This document shows positions 26,235-36,133 of a stretch of DNA of 64,000 nucleotides, in pieces (the first letter of the stretch is position 1; each line of letters begins with the position of its first letter). The stretch is taken from NCBI GenBank assembly GCA_009836625.1, contig VXVC01000007.1, positions 264,057 through 328,056 of the forward strand, in the 5' to 3' direction. The stretch is from Holophagales bacterium. GTDB taxonomy: Bacteria > Acidobacteriota > Thermoanaerobaculia > Multivoradales > Multivoraceae. The position numbers and the translations under genes were made by a program. The notes under the pieces were generated by a model. That model had not been told where the DNA came from. It searched no databases and saw nothing but the letters and a program-made list of their open reading frames with translations.

Positions 26235-27425
26235 ATGAAAGCTCGTTTCCTCCTCGGTGTCCTGCTCGCAGGTGCTCTGGCGGCGTGCGCCGACGGTGGC
26301 GACGCGACCGGCACCGCCGACGCCGGTGCTCAGGTCGTCCTGCTGAACAGCGACAACTTCGAGCAGGAGGTCTACGAGGCCGACGTGCCCGTTCTGGTGG
26401 ACTTCACCGCCACCTGGTGCGTCCCGTGCAAGGTGGTCGACCCGATCGTCGAGAGCCTGGCGCCGGAGATGGCGGGACGGGCGAAGATCGGCAAACTGGA
26501 CATCGACGAGTCGCCCGACATCTACCGGGGGCTGCGGGTCAACGGTGTGCCGCACGTCCTCTTCTTCCGGAACGGCGAAGAGCAGGACCGGATCGCGGGC
26601 GTCCAGAGCCGGGAGACCTACGTCGACTACCTGGAGGCGATGATCGCGGGCGAATCGGCGTTCGACGCTTCGCTCTCATTCCTCGACAACGACGCGTTCC
26701 GCCGCCACTTCGTCGTCTCGCGGCCGGTGGAGCACCTGGAGAGGGCGCTCCCCGAACGGCCGGACCTGCTTGTGGAACCATTCGAGAACGGCCAGACACC
26801 CCTGTCGCTGATCCTGATCTCGCCCAGCGTCCGGCAGAACGCCCAGATCGACCTCGCGCTGGCGCAGGGCCCGATGATCTCCACGGCCGACCTTGCCGGC
26901 CTCGGCCGCTGCGATGAACTGAAGGCCGCCCTTGCCGACGACCCCGAGGCGTCCAGCCGGCCGGACCCGGACGGCGCTTCACCGCTCTGGGTGGCTCTGA
27001 TGCGCTCGCACCGGCTCGCAGACAGAAGCTGCCTCCGCACCCTCCTGGATGCTGGCGCCGACCCTTCCGGGACACACGATGGTCGCTTCCAGCTCGCCCG
27101 TCCGGTCGTCCTGCGGGAGGACGTCGAGCTGTTGCGGGAGTTCCTCGAGCGAGGCCTGGATCCCGAGTCCACGGACGACGAGGGCTACAACATGCTCCAC
27201 TGGGCGAGCCTCTACGGCATGGTGGACGGGGCCCGCCTGCTGCTGGAGCGCGGGATCGACCCCGGCGCGGAGACCCTGCAGGGCCAGACCGCGCTCGACA
27301 TCGTCCTTGACCGTCGCCAGCGAAGAATGGAAGCCCTCGAGGAAGTCGAGTCCGAGGAGCACCGCATCCAACTGGCCGAGACGCTCACGAAGATCGACGA
27401 GATGATCGAGCTGCTCGAAGGCTAG
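26235..27425 (+). CDS. thioredoxin-ankyrin fusion lipoprotein
   Basis: 396 residues. The signal peptide has a lipobox Cys at 18 (LAAC), so it should be anchored in the periplasm. Residues about 35-135 are a thioredoxin fold with active site WCVPC (61-65) and the cis-Pro loop 'NGVPHVLFF'. Residues about 215-390 hold ankyrin-type repeats (DGASPLWVALMRSH, EGYNMLHWASLYG, GQTALDIVLDRR). The domains are continuous. The combination suggests a tethered disulfide or thiol oxidoreductase with a protein-binding arm. It is 15 nt after the dehydrogenase gene, with AGGAGG-like spacing. Confidence 0.85.
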   Translation: MKARFLLGVLLAGALAACADGGDATGTADAGAQVVLLNSDNFEQEVYEADVPVLVDFTATWCVPCKVVDPIVESLAPEMAGRAKIGKLDIDESPDIYRGLRVNGVPHVLFFRNGEEQDRIAGVQSRETYVDYLEAMIAGESAFDASLSFLDNDAFRRHFVVSRPVEHLERALPERPDLLVEPFENGQTPLSLILISPSVRQNAQIDLALAQGPMISTADLAGLGRCDELKAALADDPEASSRPDPDGASPLWVALMRSHRLADRSCLRTLLDAGADPSGTHDGRFQLARPVVLREDVELLREFLERGLDPESTDDEGYNMLHWASLYGMVDGARLLLERGIDPGAETLQGQTALDIVLDRRQRRMEALEEVESEEHRIQLAETLTKIDEMIELLEG

Positions 27426-27441
27426 CCACGAGGAGAAGGTC

Positions 27442-28281
27442 ATGACCCGACCAAGAACTCAGATCACTTCCCTTCTCTCCTTTCTCACTGGTGGAGTGCT
27501 TCTCGCTGCCTGTGCAACACCGCCGCCCGAGGAGGCGGCAAGTCCGGCCGGCGTGGAAGACGTCACCAACTGGCAGATGATCGACCTCAGCCACGCATAC
27601 GGAGGCAACACCCTCTACTGGCCCACCGACACCAGGGGCTTCGCTCTCGAAACGCTCGCCGAGGGCATGACGGAGGCCGGCTACTTCTACGCCGCCAAGG
27701 AGTTCGCGACCGCCGAGCACGGCGGCACCCACCTCGACGCTCCCGTCCACTTCGCCGAAGGCGGCGACGACGTTGCGTCGATTCCGCTCGACCGCCTGAT
27801 CCTGCCCGGCATCGTCGTCGACGTCAGCGAATCGGCCGCGGCCGATCCGGACTACCTCGTGACCGCGGCCGACGTCCTCGCCTGGGAGGACCGGCACGGC
27901 CCGGTGCCTGCCGGGTCGGCCGTGCTCGTCCGCACGGGCTGGGCGGCCCGCTGGCCGGACGCGCTCGCCTATCTCGGCGACGACACCCCCGGCGACGCCA
28001 GCAACCTCCACTTCCCCGGCGTCGGCGAGGACGCGGCGCGCCTGCTGATCGAGGACCGAGGTATCGGCCTGCTCGGCATCGACACGGCCAGCATCGACTA
28101 CGGCCAGTCGACCGACTTCATCGTCCACCAGATCGGGGGCGCCGCCGGCATCCCCAACCTGGAGAACGTCGGCGACCTGTCGGAAGTACCGGAGACCGGC
28201 TTCCTGCTCGCCGCGCTGCCCATGAAGATCGAGGGCGGCACCGGTGCGCCGGTGCGGATCGTGGCGCTGGTTCCGCGGTAG
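27442..28281 (+). CDS. cyclase (kynurenine formamidase-like) family lipoprotein
   Basis: 279 residues with a lipobox (LLAAC, Cys24). The metal-binding signature HGGTHLDAP is visible at 93-101, with ligands H93, H97 and D99. This is the PF04199 cyclase/KynB fold, whose members hydrolyse amides such as N-formylkynurenine or isatin, usually with Mn or Zn. Most homologues are cytosolic, so the lipoprotein signal is noteworthy. It follows the thioredoxin-ankyrin gene by 16 nt. Substrate cannot be assigned; the tryptophanase in the window is 15 kb away and no link is shown. Confidence 0.85.
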   Translation: MTRPRTQITSLLSFLTGGVLLAACATPPPEEAASPAGVEDVTNWQMIDLSHAYGGNTLYWPTDTRGFALETLAEGMTEAGYFYAAKEFATAEHGGTHLDAPVHFAEGGDDVASIPLDRLILPGIVVDVSESAAADPDYLVTAADVLAWEDRHGPVPAGSAVLVRTGWAARWPDALAYLGDDTPGDASNLHFPGVGEDAARLLIEDRGIGLLGIDTASIDYGQSTDFIVHQIGGAAGIPNLENVGDLSEVPETGFLLAALPMKIEGGTGAPVRIVALVPR

Positions 28282-28368
28282 TAGAGTCCGCGTCGCATTC
28301 ATACAGATTGAGGAACCGGCACGCCAGGCCCAGATGCCCGCAGGCGCGTCACACAACGAGGAGAACTC

Positions 28369-29100
28369 ATGCGGTACACCCTTTCCCTTCTTGCGGCGGC
28401 GGCGCTCCTGGCGCTGGCAGCCATGCCGGCGGCGGCCGGGTCGATGGACGTCGATCTCAAGGCGTCCGACGGCACGATGCTCAAGGCGACCTACATGTCG
28501 CCCGGCAAGCCTGGCCCGGCGATGCTGCTGATCCACCAGTGCAACATGGACCGGAAGTCCTGGAAGGGCATCGCCTCGCAACTCGTCGACGCGGGCGTGC
28601 ACGTGCTGACGATGGACCTGCGCGGCTTCGGCGAGAGCGGCGGTGCCGGCATCCGTGAGGCCGGTGGGTTCATGCCCTTCCTGCAGACGGCGTCCGGCGA
28701 TGTCGACATGGCGTTCGACTATCTCGTCAAGCAGGACGGCGTGGACGCCTCCCGCGTGGCGGCTGGGGGCGCCAGTTGCGGCGCGATGCTGACGGCTGAC
28801 CTGGCCGCGCGACGGCCGGTGAAGGCGCTGATGCTGCTGTCGGGACCGCCGAGCGAGGAAGCCGTGGCAAACATGGCGGCCAGGTCCGACCTGGCGGTCT
28901 TCGCCGCCGCGGCGACCGGCGACACGATCACGGCCGGCGTCGACAAGCAGCTCAAGGGCGCCGTCAAGGGTTCGAAGCATCCGAACTCGACGGCGAAGAT
29001 CTACGACGGCCCCGAGCACGGCCTGCCGATGTTCGCGAAGAACGCGGACCTCGAGCCGGCGCTGATCTCCTGGCTGAAGATGGAGTTGAAGGGCAAGTAG
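28369..29100 (+). CDS. exported alpha/beta hydrolase (dienelactone hydrolase-like)
   Basis: 243 residues with a cleavable signal peptide (about 1-23, AAAG). The nucleophile elbow is GASCG at 134-138 with Ser136. Acid D184 (GDTIT) and His217 (PEHGLP) complete a plausible triad, and the oxyanion region is 'LLIHQCNM'. A small cap is absent. Predicted function is a periplasmic esterase or lactonase of unknown specificity. It starts 87 nt after the cyclase gene and ends 4 bp from the convergent enolase-superfamily gene. Confidence 0.82.
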   Translation: MRYTLSLLAAAALLALAAMPAAAGSMDVDLKASDGTMLKATYMSPGKPGPAMLLIHQCNMDRKSWKGIASQLVDAGVHVLTMDLRGFGESGGAGIREAGGFMPFLQTASGDVDMAFDYLVKQDGVDASRVAAGGASCGAMLTADLAARRPVKALMLLSGPPSEEAVANMAARSDLAVFAAAATGDTITAGVDKQLKGAVKGSKHPNSTAKIYDGPEHGLPMFAKNADLEPALISWLKMELKGK

Positions 29101-29104
29101 CGAG

Positions 29105-30220
29105 TTAACGCAGCTCGCTGATCTTGTTGCGCTCGATCAGGTCGAAGTCGATCTCGACGCCGAGACCGGGTCCCGTCGGGGCGTGGACGTAGCCCTCGGC
29201 GTCGACTTCGATGTCCTCGACCAGGCCGTACTTCTGAGCGCCGGCCGGCAGCAGGACCTCGAACCACTCGCAGTTGCGGATCGCCGCGCTGATGTGAAGG
29301 TGCGCAACGTTGTTCAGCGAGTTACCGCCGTGGTGGATCTCGAAGTTCATCCCGAAGCCCTCGGCCAGGTGGGCGGCCTTGAGGCAACCGGTGATGCCCC
29401 CCTTGAGCGCGACGTCGCCGCGCAGGTAGTCCGTGGCCTGGTTGTAGATCCACGGCGCGAACGAGTCGTACCAGGCGCCGGGGAACTCGGTCGCCAGGAT
29501 GGGGATCCGTAGCTGCTGCCGCAGCTTCGTGTAGTTGTAGATGTCCTGGTCGCCGAGTGGGTCCTCGTACCACTCGAAGTCGAGCTCCTCGACCAGCTTG
29601 CCGACCCGCAGAGCCTGCGGATAGTCGTAGCCCCAGGTCGAGTCGAGCATCAGCGGGAAGCCATCGCCGACTGCCTTGCGCACGGCGCGGCAGATCTCCA
29701 TGTCGTCGCGCCAGACGCGGAATGGATGGATCTTGTAGCCCAGCCAGCCGTTACCCTGATATGCCAGCGCCTGCTCGACGTACGCCTCGACGCTCGACTG
29801 CTGCTCGGAGCTGGCGTAGGCGGGCAGCTTCTCCCGGTAGGTGCCGAGAAGCCGGTGAATCGGCTCTCCCGCCGCCTTGCCGGCGAGGTCCCACAGCGCA
29901 ACGTCGACCGCGCCGACCACCCAGGGCTGGACTACCAGCCGGCGCTCCAGCATCTCCTGGTAGAGCTGCTCCCTGGCTAGGGGATCGCGCCCCATGACGA
30001 TCGGCTTCAGCATCCGCAGCAACTGCTGGGCGGGACCGCTCGCCCCCAGGCCAAGGAAGGAATGGCCCTCGACTCCGTCGTCCGTCCGGATCGTCACTAG
30101 GGCGAGTTCGCCGACCTGATCCGCCTTGCCCGCCGGATCGAACGGTCCCCGGCCCAGGTAGGAGTGCGGCGGGATGTCGTTCCAGGCAAAGAGGGTGATG
30201 CTGAGATCGTCGATCTTCAT
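29105..30220 (-). CDS. mandelate racemase/muconate lactonizing enzyme family protein
   Basis: 371 residues without a signal peptide, an enolase-superfamily enzyme. Capping domain about 1-130; barrel with catalytic-pair position K163-x-H165 (YKIHPF, instead of the common KxK), metal ligands D193 (LDSTWG), E219 (YEDP) and E245 (ATEFPG), and H296/H297 (EIHHGGN) at the base side. KxH is unusual and suggests specificity different from mandelate racemase. It is not closely similar to the Tat-exported homologue at 15017-16264, so this is not a local duplication. Its stop is 4 bp from the convergent hydrolase. Confidence 0.85.
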   Translation of the reverse strand: MKIDDLSITLFAWNDIPPHSYLGRGPFDPAGKADQVGELALVTIRTDDGVEGHSFLGLGASGPAQQLLRMLKPIVMGRDPLAREQLYQEMLERRLVVQPWVVGAVDVALWDLAGKAAGEPIHRLLGTYREKLPAYASSEQQSSVEAYVEQALAYQGNGWLGYKIHPFRVWRDDMEICRAVRKAVGDGFPLMLDSTWGYDYPQALRVGKLVEELDFEWYEDPLGDQDIYNYTKLRQQLRIPILATEFPGAWYDSFAPWIYNQATDYLRGDVALKGGITGCLKAAHLAEGFGMNFEIHHGGNSLNNVAHLHISAAIRNCEWFEVLLPAGAQKYGLVEDIEVDAEGYVHAPTGPGLGVEIDFDLIERNKISELR

Positions 30221-30241
30221 GGGGTGTCTCCAATCACGGAT

Positions 30242-30514
30242 TCAGTAGTGGTGACGAGCAGCCAGAAAGAAGACCCGCTTGCCTTCGACCGCGTAGACCA
30301 GGCGATGTTCCTGGTCGATCCTCCGGGACCACTTGCCGGCGAGCTGCCCGCGCAGAGCCTCCGGTTTGCCCGGGCCTTCGAAGGGGTTGCGGATCGTGGC
30401 CTCAACGAGCTTCAGCGCCCGCAATGCTCGCCGGCGATCCGTGCGGGTCCAGTACTCGAGGTCCTCGAGGAAGTGGGGGTCCATGACGGCTTCTCGCCGC
30501 CCTGTCGCTGTCAC
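30242..30514 (-). CDS. yoeB: YoeB/Txe-type toxin (RelE superfamily mRNA interferase)
   Basis: 90 residues from a GTG that overlaps the antitoxin TGA; a start at M11 would give the usual ~80-residue length. Family features are clear: FEGPGKPE (E46), 'GKWSRRIDQEHRLVYAV' (R64/R65), and the C-terminal HHY (H88/H89, Y90), matching E. coli YoeB catalytic Glu46, Arg65 and His83. The enzyme cleaves mRNA in the ribosomal A site. With YefM directly upstream, this is an intact type II module. Confidence 0.9.
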   Translation of the reverse strand: MTATGRREAVMDPHFLEDLEYWTRTDRRRALRALKLVEATIRNPFEGPGKPEALRGQLAGKWSRRIDQEHRLVYAVEGKRVFFLAARHHY

Positions 30515-30795
30515 TCCGCTTCGAGACCGAGCCGCTGGCGGAGTTCGTCGACGACGAAGACCTCGCCTTCGCCGTCCGCGGCGCGCTGACTCGCGGCCAG
30601 GAGGCGCCGGGCGTTCTTGGGTGAGCGCAGAAGGTACGCGGTTTCGAGCCAGCCGGCGAGTTCGTGCGCGGGAACGAGGGCGACGGGCTCATGCCCGCGT
30701 CGCCGGATCAGGACCGGCTCGCGCGTGTCCGTCACCTGATCCATCAGGGCCGCCAGACGCTCGCGGGCCTTGGTGTAGGTCGTCTCATGGATCAT
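30511..30795 (-). CDS. yefM: YefM/Phd-family antitoxin
   Basis: 94 residues with the YefM N-terminal DNA-binding fold 'TTYTKARERLAALMDQVTDTREPVLIRRRG' and 'PVALVPAHEL', followed by an acidic/hydrophobic tail that neutralises the toxin. The stop overlaps the YoeB start by 4 nt. Autorepression is supported by GTAC-cored repeats 18-38 bp upstream of the ATG. Confidence 0.9.
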   Translation of the reverse strand: MIHETTYTKARERLAALMDQVTDTREPVLIRRRGHEPVALVPAHELAGWLETAYLLRSPKNARRLLAASQRAADGEGEVFVVDELRQRLGLEAE

Positions 30796-30812
30796 CCGCG
30801 CACTCCCTGTAG

Positions 30813-30833
30813 TCGTACAGGATGACTGTACAG
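30813..30833. promoter_or_regulatory. YefM-type operator: two GTACAG repeats
   Basis: A CGTACAG site (30814-30820) and a palindromic CTGTACAG site (30826-30833) lie just upstream of the yefM ATG (30795), with GTAC centres 13 bp apart. E. coli YefM recognises a long and a short palindrome with a TGTACA core in the same place, so this is a good operator candidate. Confidence 0.6.
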
Positions 30834-30899
30834 GTTCACTGGGAGCGCGTCAAGGGATCACGGCTCCGAAGCGAAGTTCGCGTCTGCCATACTTCAATC

Positions 30900-31085
30900 G
30901 TGAGACGCTTCGGAATGGCTCTGGTCGCCGTGCTCATCGGCTTTCTCGCCGGCGCCGGCTTCAACGCCATGCTCGGCGACCAGGGAGCGGACACACCGGC
31001 GCTCGCGCTGCTCGGCGGCGCCTTCGGGCTCGGCGTCTTTCTCCTTCAGGCCCGCCGGCGGGCCCGGAAGGCGCCGCAACCCTAG
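30900..31085 (+). CDS. small two-helix membrane protein
   Basis: 61 residues from GTG 30900 (or 56 from the ATG at 30915). Two hydrophobic helices ([16 protein letters not shown] and [15 protein letters not shown]) are separated by a short acidic loop (GDQGADT), and the tail is strongly basic ([12 protein letters not shown]). An upstream in-frame ATG at 30822 lies inside the yefM operator and is unlikely. No family recognised. Its TAG stop shares the palindrome CTAG with the TAG of the convergent DUF3604 gene. Confidence 0.5.
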   Translation: MRRFGMALVAVLIGFLAGAGFNAMLGDQGADTPALALLGGAFGLGVFLLQARRRARKAPQP

Positions 31086-33019
31086 GGCGTGTACCAGATC
31101 GGCGACGACCAGGCGCGTTCCTGGATCGTCGCCGGGAAGTCCTGTCGCGGAGTGGTGCCGGCCCGCAGCGCATCCCAGGACGACCAACGGCACACCGGGT
31201 TCTCCAGCACCCGCGCGTAGTAGAACGCACGCTGGTCCGGGTCGAAGTCGGGGTCGGTCCAGACGGTCTTCAACTCGGCGGCGCCCACGTCGGTGCTCGT
31301 CGAGCAATCGCTGAGATCGACAGTGGCTCCGTTGTCCGGGCAGCGGTAGGTGACCGGGTCGACCTGGAGACCATCGGAGCAGGCGACGTCGTAGACCATC
31401 TCCGCGGTTTCGCCGCCTGATTCCCAGCCCTTGACGATCTGCACGCGCTGGAGCGGCGCGGCCATCGTGTCCTGCATGGCCCAGACGAGGAAACTCGGCG
31501 CTTCGCCGCCGCCGTCGCCGGTGAGGTCGCCACCCATCGGCATGCCGGCCTCGTAGGCGGTGGCGACCAGCTCCGGATCGTCGAGATCGAGGCCGGCGAG
31601 CGCCGGGCCACCGAAGAAGCGGACCTTGATCCGCGTCCCGCTGGTGGCGAAGCTCTCCTTGCGTCGCATCGCGTCGAAGATGGACTCGCGGGTGTTCTCG
31701 TCGGCCCAGACGGCGGCGAGCCCCGAGGCGCCGTTCGTGATCGCCGTCGTGAACGGGTAGATGCGGCCGGTCCCGTCGTCGATCGGCTGTGCGGCGGCGG
31801 TGGGGTTCTGCAGGTCCGCCCCCGGCGCGGGCTCGCTGGGCACCGAGCCGCGCTGCTCGGCCGTCTGCTGCATGAGCCCGGACGCTCCCCAGTAGTTCTC
31901 CTCGTCAAAGGAGCCGGCGGCGACGTGGGTGTCGGACGAACCGATGACGCCGAGCTTGTACGGGTTCGACACGCCTCCCGCCTCGATCGTCAGGCCCCGC
32001 CGGAAGGCGTCGCGGACGTAGCTGCCCGGCGGCTCGCTCAGGATGCTGGTGGAGACCCGGTACGGCATGATCTCGAAGCCCGCCCATTCGTCGTTCGGCG
32101 ACAGCGCCGGATGGGTCTCCGAGGTGCCCTTGGTCTGGGTGATCTCGACGATCGGCTCGTTGCGGCTGCGCAGGTCGGAGTAGGCCTGATCGATCGCGCC
32201 GCCCTCGAAGTACTCGTACTCGAACATCCGCCCGCCGGAGCCGTTCGTGTTGTGAGGGATCGCGATCGCCTCGTAGCCCTGGTCGCGCCACTCGTCCATC
32301 CGCGCCCAGAGGTCCTCGGGGTTGTAGGAGTCGAGGCGCGAGAAGGGGATGTCCGGCACCTCGGCGCCGCGGAAGACGACGTTGCGATGCAAGTTCTCGT
32401 AGATCCCGCCGGCGCCGGCCGAGGTGTACTCGTAGGCGATGAACGTGGTGAACACGCCGGGCTCGTAGTGGCGGTTCGCGGACGCCGCGATCTCGCTCCA
32501 GGCGGAACGGACCACGTTCTTGTCGAGATGCTCGCGGACGCTCGGGTCGGCGTCCTCCATGAACCGCACGTAGGGCTGCAGGGCGGCGAAGATGCCCCGC
32601 CGCTCCTGGACGGTCTCGGCGTTGCGCACCGTCTCGGCCGCGGGGTGGTTGTAGGCCGGCTGGTCCGGGTCGATCATCGCGGGCAGCATGCCGAGATAGT
32701 TCGCGTGGTCGGAGACGCCCTGGAAATCGAGCGGCCGGTCGAGCTTCAGTTCGAAGCCGGCAGGGTGCTCGATCGGGTTCCCCTTGGCGAACTCGTAGGC
32801 TTCGTCCGGGCCGGCGCGGGTCGCGAACACGAAGGCGTCGTAGGAGTACTTCGTGTGGACGTGGAGGTCGCCGTAGAAGGCCTGGCGGTCGGCGGGATTG
32901 CCGGTGCCTTGGCGGGCGCCGTCGGCCGAGGTCGCGGCCGAGTCGGATGGGCCGCCGGGGGAGCAGCCCAGGGCCACGAGTACAGCCAGGGCCAGGATCA
33001 GAACGGCTGTTCGATGCAC
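31082..33019 (-). CDS. DUF3604 lipoprotein
   Basis: 645 residues from a GTG (33019) preceded by GGGAGG. Lipobox Cys19 (VALGC). DUF3604 features run from '[14 protein letters not shown]' (a PHP-like metal motif HxHT) through '[10 protein letters not shown]', 'AIPHNTNGS' and 'IGSSDTH' to the C-terminal '[18 protein letters not shown]' and 'WSSPIWYTP'. The His/Asp pattern suggests a PHP-like phosphoesterase barrel acting in the periplasm; substrate unknown. It diverges from a second DUF3604-type gene, with 99 bp between starts. Confidence 0.82.
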   Translation of the reverse strand: MHRTAVLILALAVLVALGCSPGGPSDSAATSADGARQGTGNPADRQAFYGDLHVHTKYSYDAFVFATRAGPDEAYEFAKGNPIEHPAGFELKLDRPLDFQGVSDHANYLGMLPAMIDPDQPAYNHPAAETVRNAETVQERRGIFAALQPYVRFMEDADPSVREHLDKNVVRSAWSEIAASANRHYEPGVFTTFIAYEYTSAGAGGIYENLHRNVVFRGAEVPDIPFSRLDSYNPEDLWARMDEWRDQGYEAIAIPHNTNGSGGRMFEYEYFEGGAIDQAYSDLRSRNEPIVEITQTKGTSETHPALSPNDEWAGFEIMPYRVSTSILSEPPGSYVRDAFRRGLTIEAGGVSNPYKLGVIGSSDTHVAAGSFDEENYWGASGLMQQTAEQRGSVPSEPAPGADLQNPTAAAQPIDDGTGRIYPFTTAITNGASGLAAVWADENTRESIFDAMRRKESFATSGTRIKVRFFGGPALAGLDLDDPELVATAYEAGMPMGGDLTGDGGGEAPSFLVWAMQDTMAAPLQRVQIVKGWESGGETAEMVYDVACSDGLQVDPVTYRCPDNGATVDLSDCSTSTDVGAAELKTVWTDPDFDPDQRAFYYARVLENPVCRWSSWDALRAGTTPRQDFPATIQERAWSSPIWYTP

Positions 33020-33118
33020 GGCGAGCCTCCCTTCGGACGGTGAGCGAGCCAGTGTAGCGCCGGCAGCGGTCTCCTAAGATGAAGCGCTAACCCCGCATCC
33101 TGTTCGTTCGGAGGAGCC

Positions 33119-35965
33119 ATGGCTCGACAACTCGTCCTGCGCCCCGTTGCTGTCTGTTGTCTCCCGAGCCTGCTCGTGGCGACCGGGACGCTCACCGCGC
33201 AGGCGACCCCTCCGCTCACCGGCGACGACGTCGTCTCCGTGCGGGTCCGGTTCGGCATCACGGACACGGAACCGCGGTCCTGGGACGGCTCGGTCGAGGT
33301 CTCGGGCGGCGAGGTACTCGCGGTACGCAACTGGAGTGTGCATCCTTCGGAGTCAGTGGACGGCAACACATGGACGATGGCGACTCGCCAGGGCAGGAAC
33401 TACCCGCGCCGGGTCTACCAGTGGGAGGACCCCAAGGGTACGGTGACCTACCTCCACCACCCCGGCGTCGTCGTCGACGTGGCGGCCCGGTCGGGGACGC
33501 GGCTCGCCTTCTCGACTCCCCACGGCGACTTCGACCTGCGGCCGTCCGACCTCCGAGTCGGCGAGGAACTCGCATTCCTCGAAGGCGCGGTGCTGGCCGT
33601 CCGGGTGGCGCCAGCCGAACCCCTTTCGTCGCCCGACGTCGAGAACGACTTCGCGACGATGACGAGCGGCGGGGACGGCGAGGTGTGGGCGGCGTGGACC
33701 GCCTACCGGGACGGCGGCGTCTCCATCGTCGCCCGTCGCTTTGACGGCTCGATCTGGCAGCCAGCCGTCACGGTGACCGACGAACCGGGCGACCGCCTCA
33801 TGCCGAAGCTCGGCCGCGATGGCCGGGGACGTCCCTGGGTCGTCTGGTCCGAGCACGTGGACGGCAACTTCGACCTCTACGGCCGCTTTCTGCAGAGCGT
33901 CACTGACGGCTCCTGGTCGGCAACCGAACGCCTGACCTACGCGCCCCAGGCGGACATCGAGCACGAGCTGGTCACCGACGCGGACGGCAACCTGTGGCTC
34001 GTCTGGCAGGGCTTCCGCGACGGCCGCTCGGACATCCTCGCCCGCCGCCATGACGGTTCGCGCTGGTCGGCAGAGGAAGCCGTCTCGACCTCGCCCGCCA
34101 ACGACTGGACGCCAGCGGTCGCGGCGTGCAGCGACGGCTCCGTCCACGTCGCCTGGGACACCTACGACCAGGGCAACTACGACGTGCTGATGCGGCGCTT
34201 CGAGGGCGGCGCCTGGGGGGACGTCGCGCCGGTCGCCGACACGCCGAAGTTCGAGGCTCACGTCTCGGTCGCCTGCGACCGACGCAACCGGCTCTGGACG
34301 GCCTGGAACGAGAGCGGCTTCCAGTGGGGCAAGGACTCGGGCTTCGAGATCTACAAGGAGGCGACCCGCCTCTACGAATGGCGCACCCTCGCCGTGGCGG
34401 TGTGGGACGGCCGCCGCTGGCAGGTGCCCGCGGCCGACGTGAACGAGCTGCTCGAACAGGAACTCCCCGAGTACATCCCGGGCTTCAACGACCTGCCGGT
34501 GCTCCAGGCCGACGCCGGCGGCCGGATGTGGCTCTTCTTCCGCCACCGGACGATCCGGGCCCGCGACACACCGGACTTCACGCCCGCTCACCGGGCCGCC
34601 TGGCAGATCTTCGGCACGGCCTACGTCGGCGGCGAATGGACCCGGCCGCTCCACCTGCCCTTCAGCCGCGGCCGCCAGGACGTGCGCTGGGAACTCGCCT
34701 CGGACGGCCGGGGCAACCTGTTCGCCGCCTGGCCGACGGACAACCGGGACTCCGAGGAATACCTGTTCGAGCACTCCTCGATCAACGCGGCGAAGCTGCC
34801 CACCTTGACCGGCGAAGCCACCCCGCCCCGACTCGTCGACCCGGACATCCGCGAGTACCACACCTACCCGGTCCATCCCAACGAAGCCGAGGACGTCGCC
34901 CGCATCCGTGCCTACACGATCGAGTCGGAAGGCCGCACCTACCGCATCTACCGCGGCGACACTCACCGCCACACCGAGTTCTCGCACGACGGCCTGAACG
35001 ACGGCTCGCTGATGGAGGCCTACCGCTACGCCCTGGACGCCGCCGAACTCGATTTCCTCGGCGTCAGCGAGCACAACAACCGGGGAGGCCAGGACATCGA
35101 GTACGTCAACTGGCTGCACCCGCAGATCGCCGACATCTTCCGTCTGCCAGGGAGCTTCGTGCCGGTCTACACCTACGAGCGCAGCATCGGCTACCCGGAC
35201 GGTCACCGCAACATCCTCTCCCCGAGGCGCGGCATCCCGACCCTGGAGATCACCGAGGCCGAACGACGACACGAGGAGGGCGCGGCGCGGCTCTTCGCCT
35301 ACCTGCGGGAGCACGACGCGATCTCGATCCCGCATACGTCGGCCACCGGCATGGGCACCGACTGGCGCGACAACGACCCCGAGGTCGAACCGCTGGTCGA
35401 GATCTACCAGGGCGACCGCACCTCGGCCGAGTACGAGGGCGCCCCGCGCGCCGCCACCAGCGAGAAGCCGCTTGGCCAGCAGGGAGGCTTGCAACCCGCC
35501 GGCTTCGTCTGGAACGCCTGGGCCAAGGGTTACAAGCTCGGCGTGCAGGCCGCGTCGGACCACATCTCGACCCACATCTCCTACGCCGCCACGATCGCCG
35601 AGGACTTCACCACAGAGGGCCTCCTCGACGCGATGAAACAGCGCCACTCCTACGCCGCGACGGACAACATCATCCTGGACTACCGGATGCGCGCGAACGG
35701 CCGGGAGTACCTGCAGGGCGACATCGCCGAGGTCTCGGGGCGGTTCGAGCTGGTCGTCAAGGTGATCGGCACCGCCCGCATCGAGCAGATCGACATCATC
35801 CGCGACCAGACCTTCCTGTACAACCGGCAGAATCTGGACCAGGAGGTCGAACTGACCTTCGTCGACAGCGACGTCGAGCCCGGCGAGCACTACTACTATG
35901 TGCGGGTGATCCAGAAGAACAAGGAGATCGCCTGGTCGTCGCCGATCTGGGTGACGGTCGAGTAG
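33119..35965 (+). CDS. exported beta-propeller plus DUF3604/PHP-like protein
   Basis: 948 residues with a signal peptide (TLTAQA, about residue 29) and a GGAGG ribosome site. Residues about 175-440 contain sialidase/BNR-like propeller repeats built around W-A-W or W-V-W (GEVWAAWTAYRDGG, PWVVWSEHVDGN, LWLVWQGFRDGR, HVAWDTYDQGN). The C-terminal half from about residue 610 is DUF3604-like: GDTHRHTEFSHDG, LDFLGVSEHNN, ISIPHTSATG, GVQAASDHIS, ending YYVRVIQKNKEIAWSSPIWVTVE. The propeller probably recognises a polymer for the PHP-like enzyme. Confidence 0.82.
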   Translation: MARQLVLRPVAVCCLPSLLVATGTLTAQATPPLTGDDVVSVRVRFGITDTEPRSWDGSVEVSGGEVLAVRNWSVHPSESVDGNTWTMATRQGRNYPRRVYQWEDPKGTVTYLHHPGVVVDVAARSGTRLAFSTPHGDFDLRPSDLRVGEELAFLEGAVLAVRVAPAEPLSSPDVENDFATMTSGGDGEVWAAWTAYRDGGVSIVARRFDGSIWQPAVTVTDEPGDRLMPKLGRDGRGRPWVVWSEHVDGNFDLYGRFLQSVTDGSWSATERLTYAPQADIEHELVTDADGNLWLVWQGFRDGRSDILARRHDGSRWSAEEAVSTSPANDWTPAVAACSDGSVHVAWDTYDQGNYDVLMRRFEGGAWGDVAPVADTPKFEAHVSVACDRRNRLWTAWNESGFQWGKDSGFEIYKEATRLYEWRTLAVAVWDGRRWQVPAADVNELLEQELPEYIPGFNDLPVLQADAGGRMWLFFRHRTIRARDTPDFTPAHRAAWQIFGTAYVGGEWTRPLHLPFSRGRQDVRWELASDGRGNLFAAWPTDNRDSEEYLFEHSSINAAKLPTLTGEATPPRLVDPDIREYHTYPVHPNEAEDVARIRAYTIESEGRTYRIYRGDTHRHTEFSHDGLNDGSLMEAYRYALDAAELDFLGVSEHNNRGGQDIEYVNWLHPQIADIFRLPGSFVPVYTYERSIGYPDGHRNILSPRRGIPTLEITEAERRHEEGAARLFAYLREHDAISIPHTSATGMGTDWRDNDPEVEPLVEIYQGDRTSAEYEGAPRAATSEKPLGQQGGLQPAGFVWNAWAKGYKLGVQAASDHISTHISYAATIAEDFTTEGLLDAMKQRHSYAATDNIILDYRMRANGREYLQGDIAEVSGRFELVVKVIGTARIEQIDIIRDQTFLYNRQNLDQEVELTFVDSDVEPGEHYYYVRVIQKNKEIAWSSPIWVTVE

Positions 35966-36133
35966 CGGCTCCATCCCGCCTCCGCAATCTCATGCCGCTA
36001 GCAGCATCGCACCGCCGACCGGCGCCCACTTAGCTCCCTCGGCTTCACGAGTCCGCGTCGTTGGAGCGCACTCCTACCTAACCGCAGAGCACAGCCTACG
36101 ACTGAGCCCGCTACCTCCTCGCGCTCAGGTACA

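Noticed and set aside
33353..35974. Minus-strand open frame opposite the propeller/DUF3604 gene
   Set aside because: Antisense shadow with no recognisable domains; composition typical of reverse GC3 bias.
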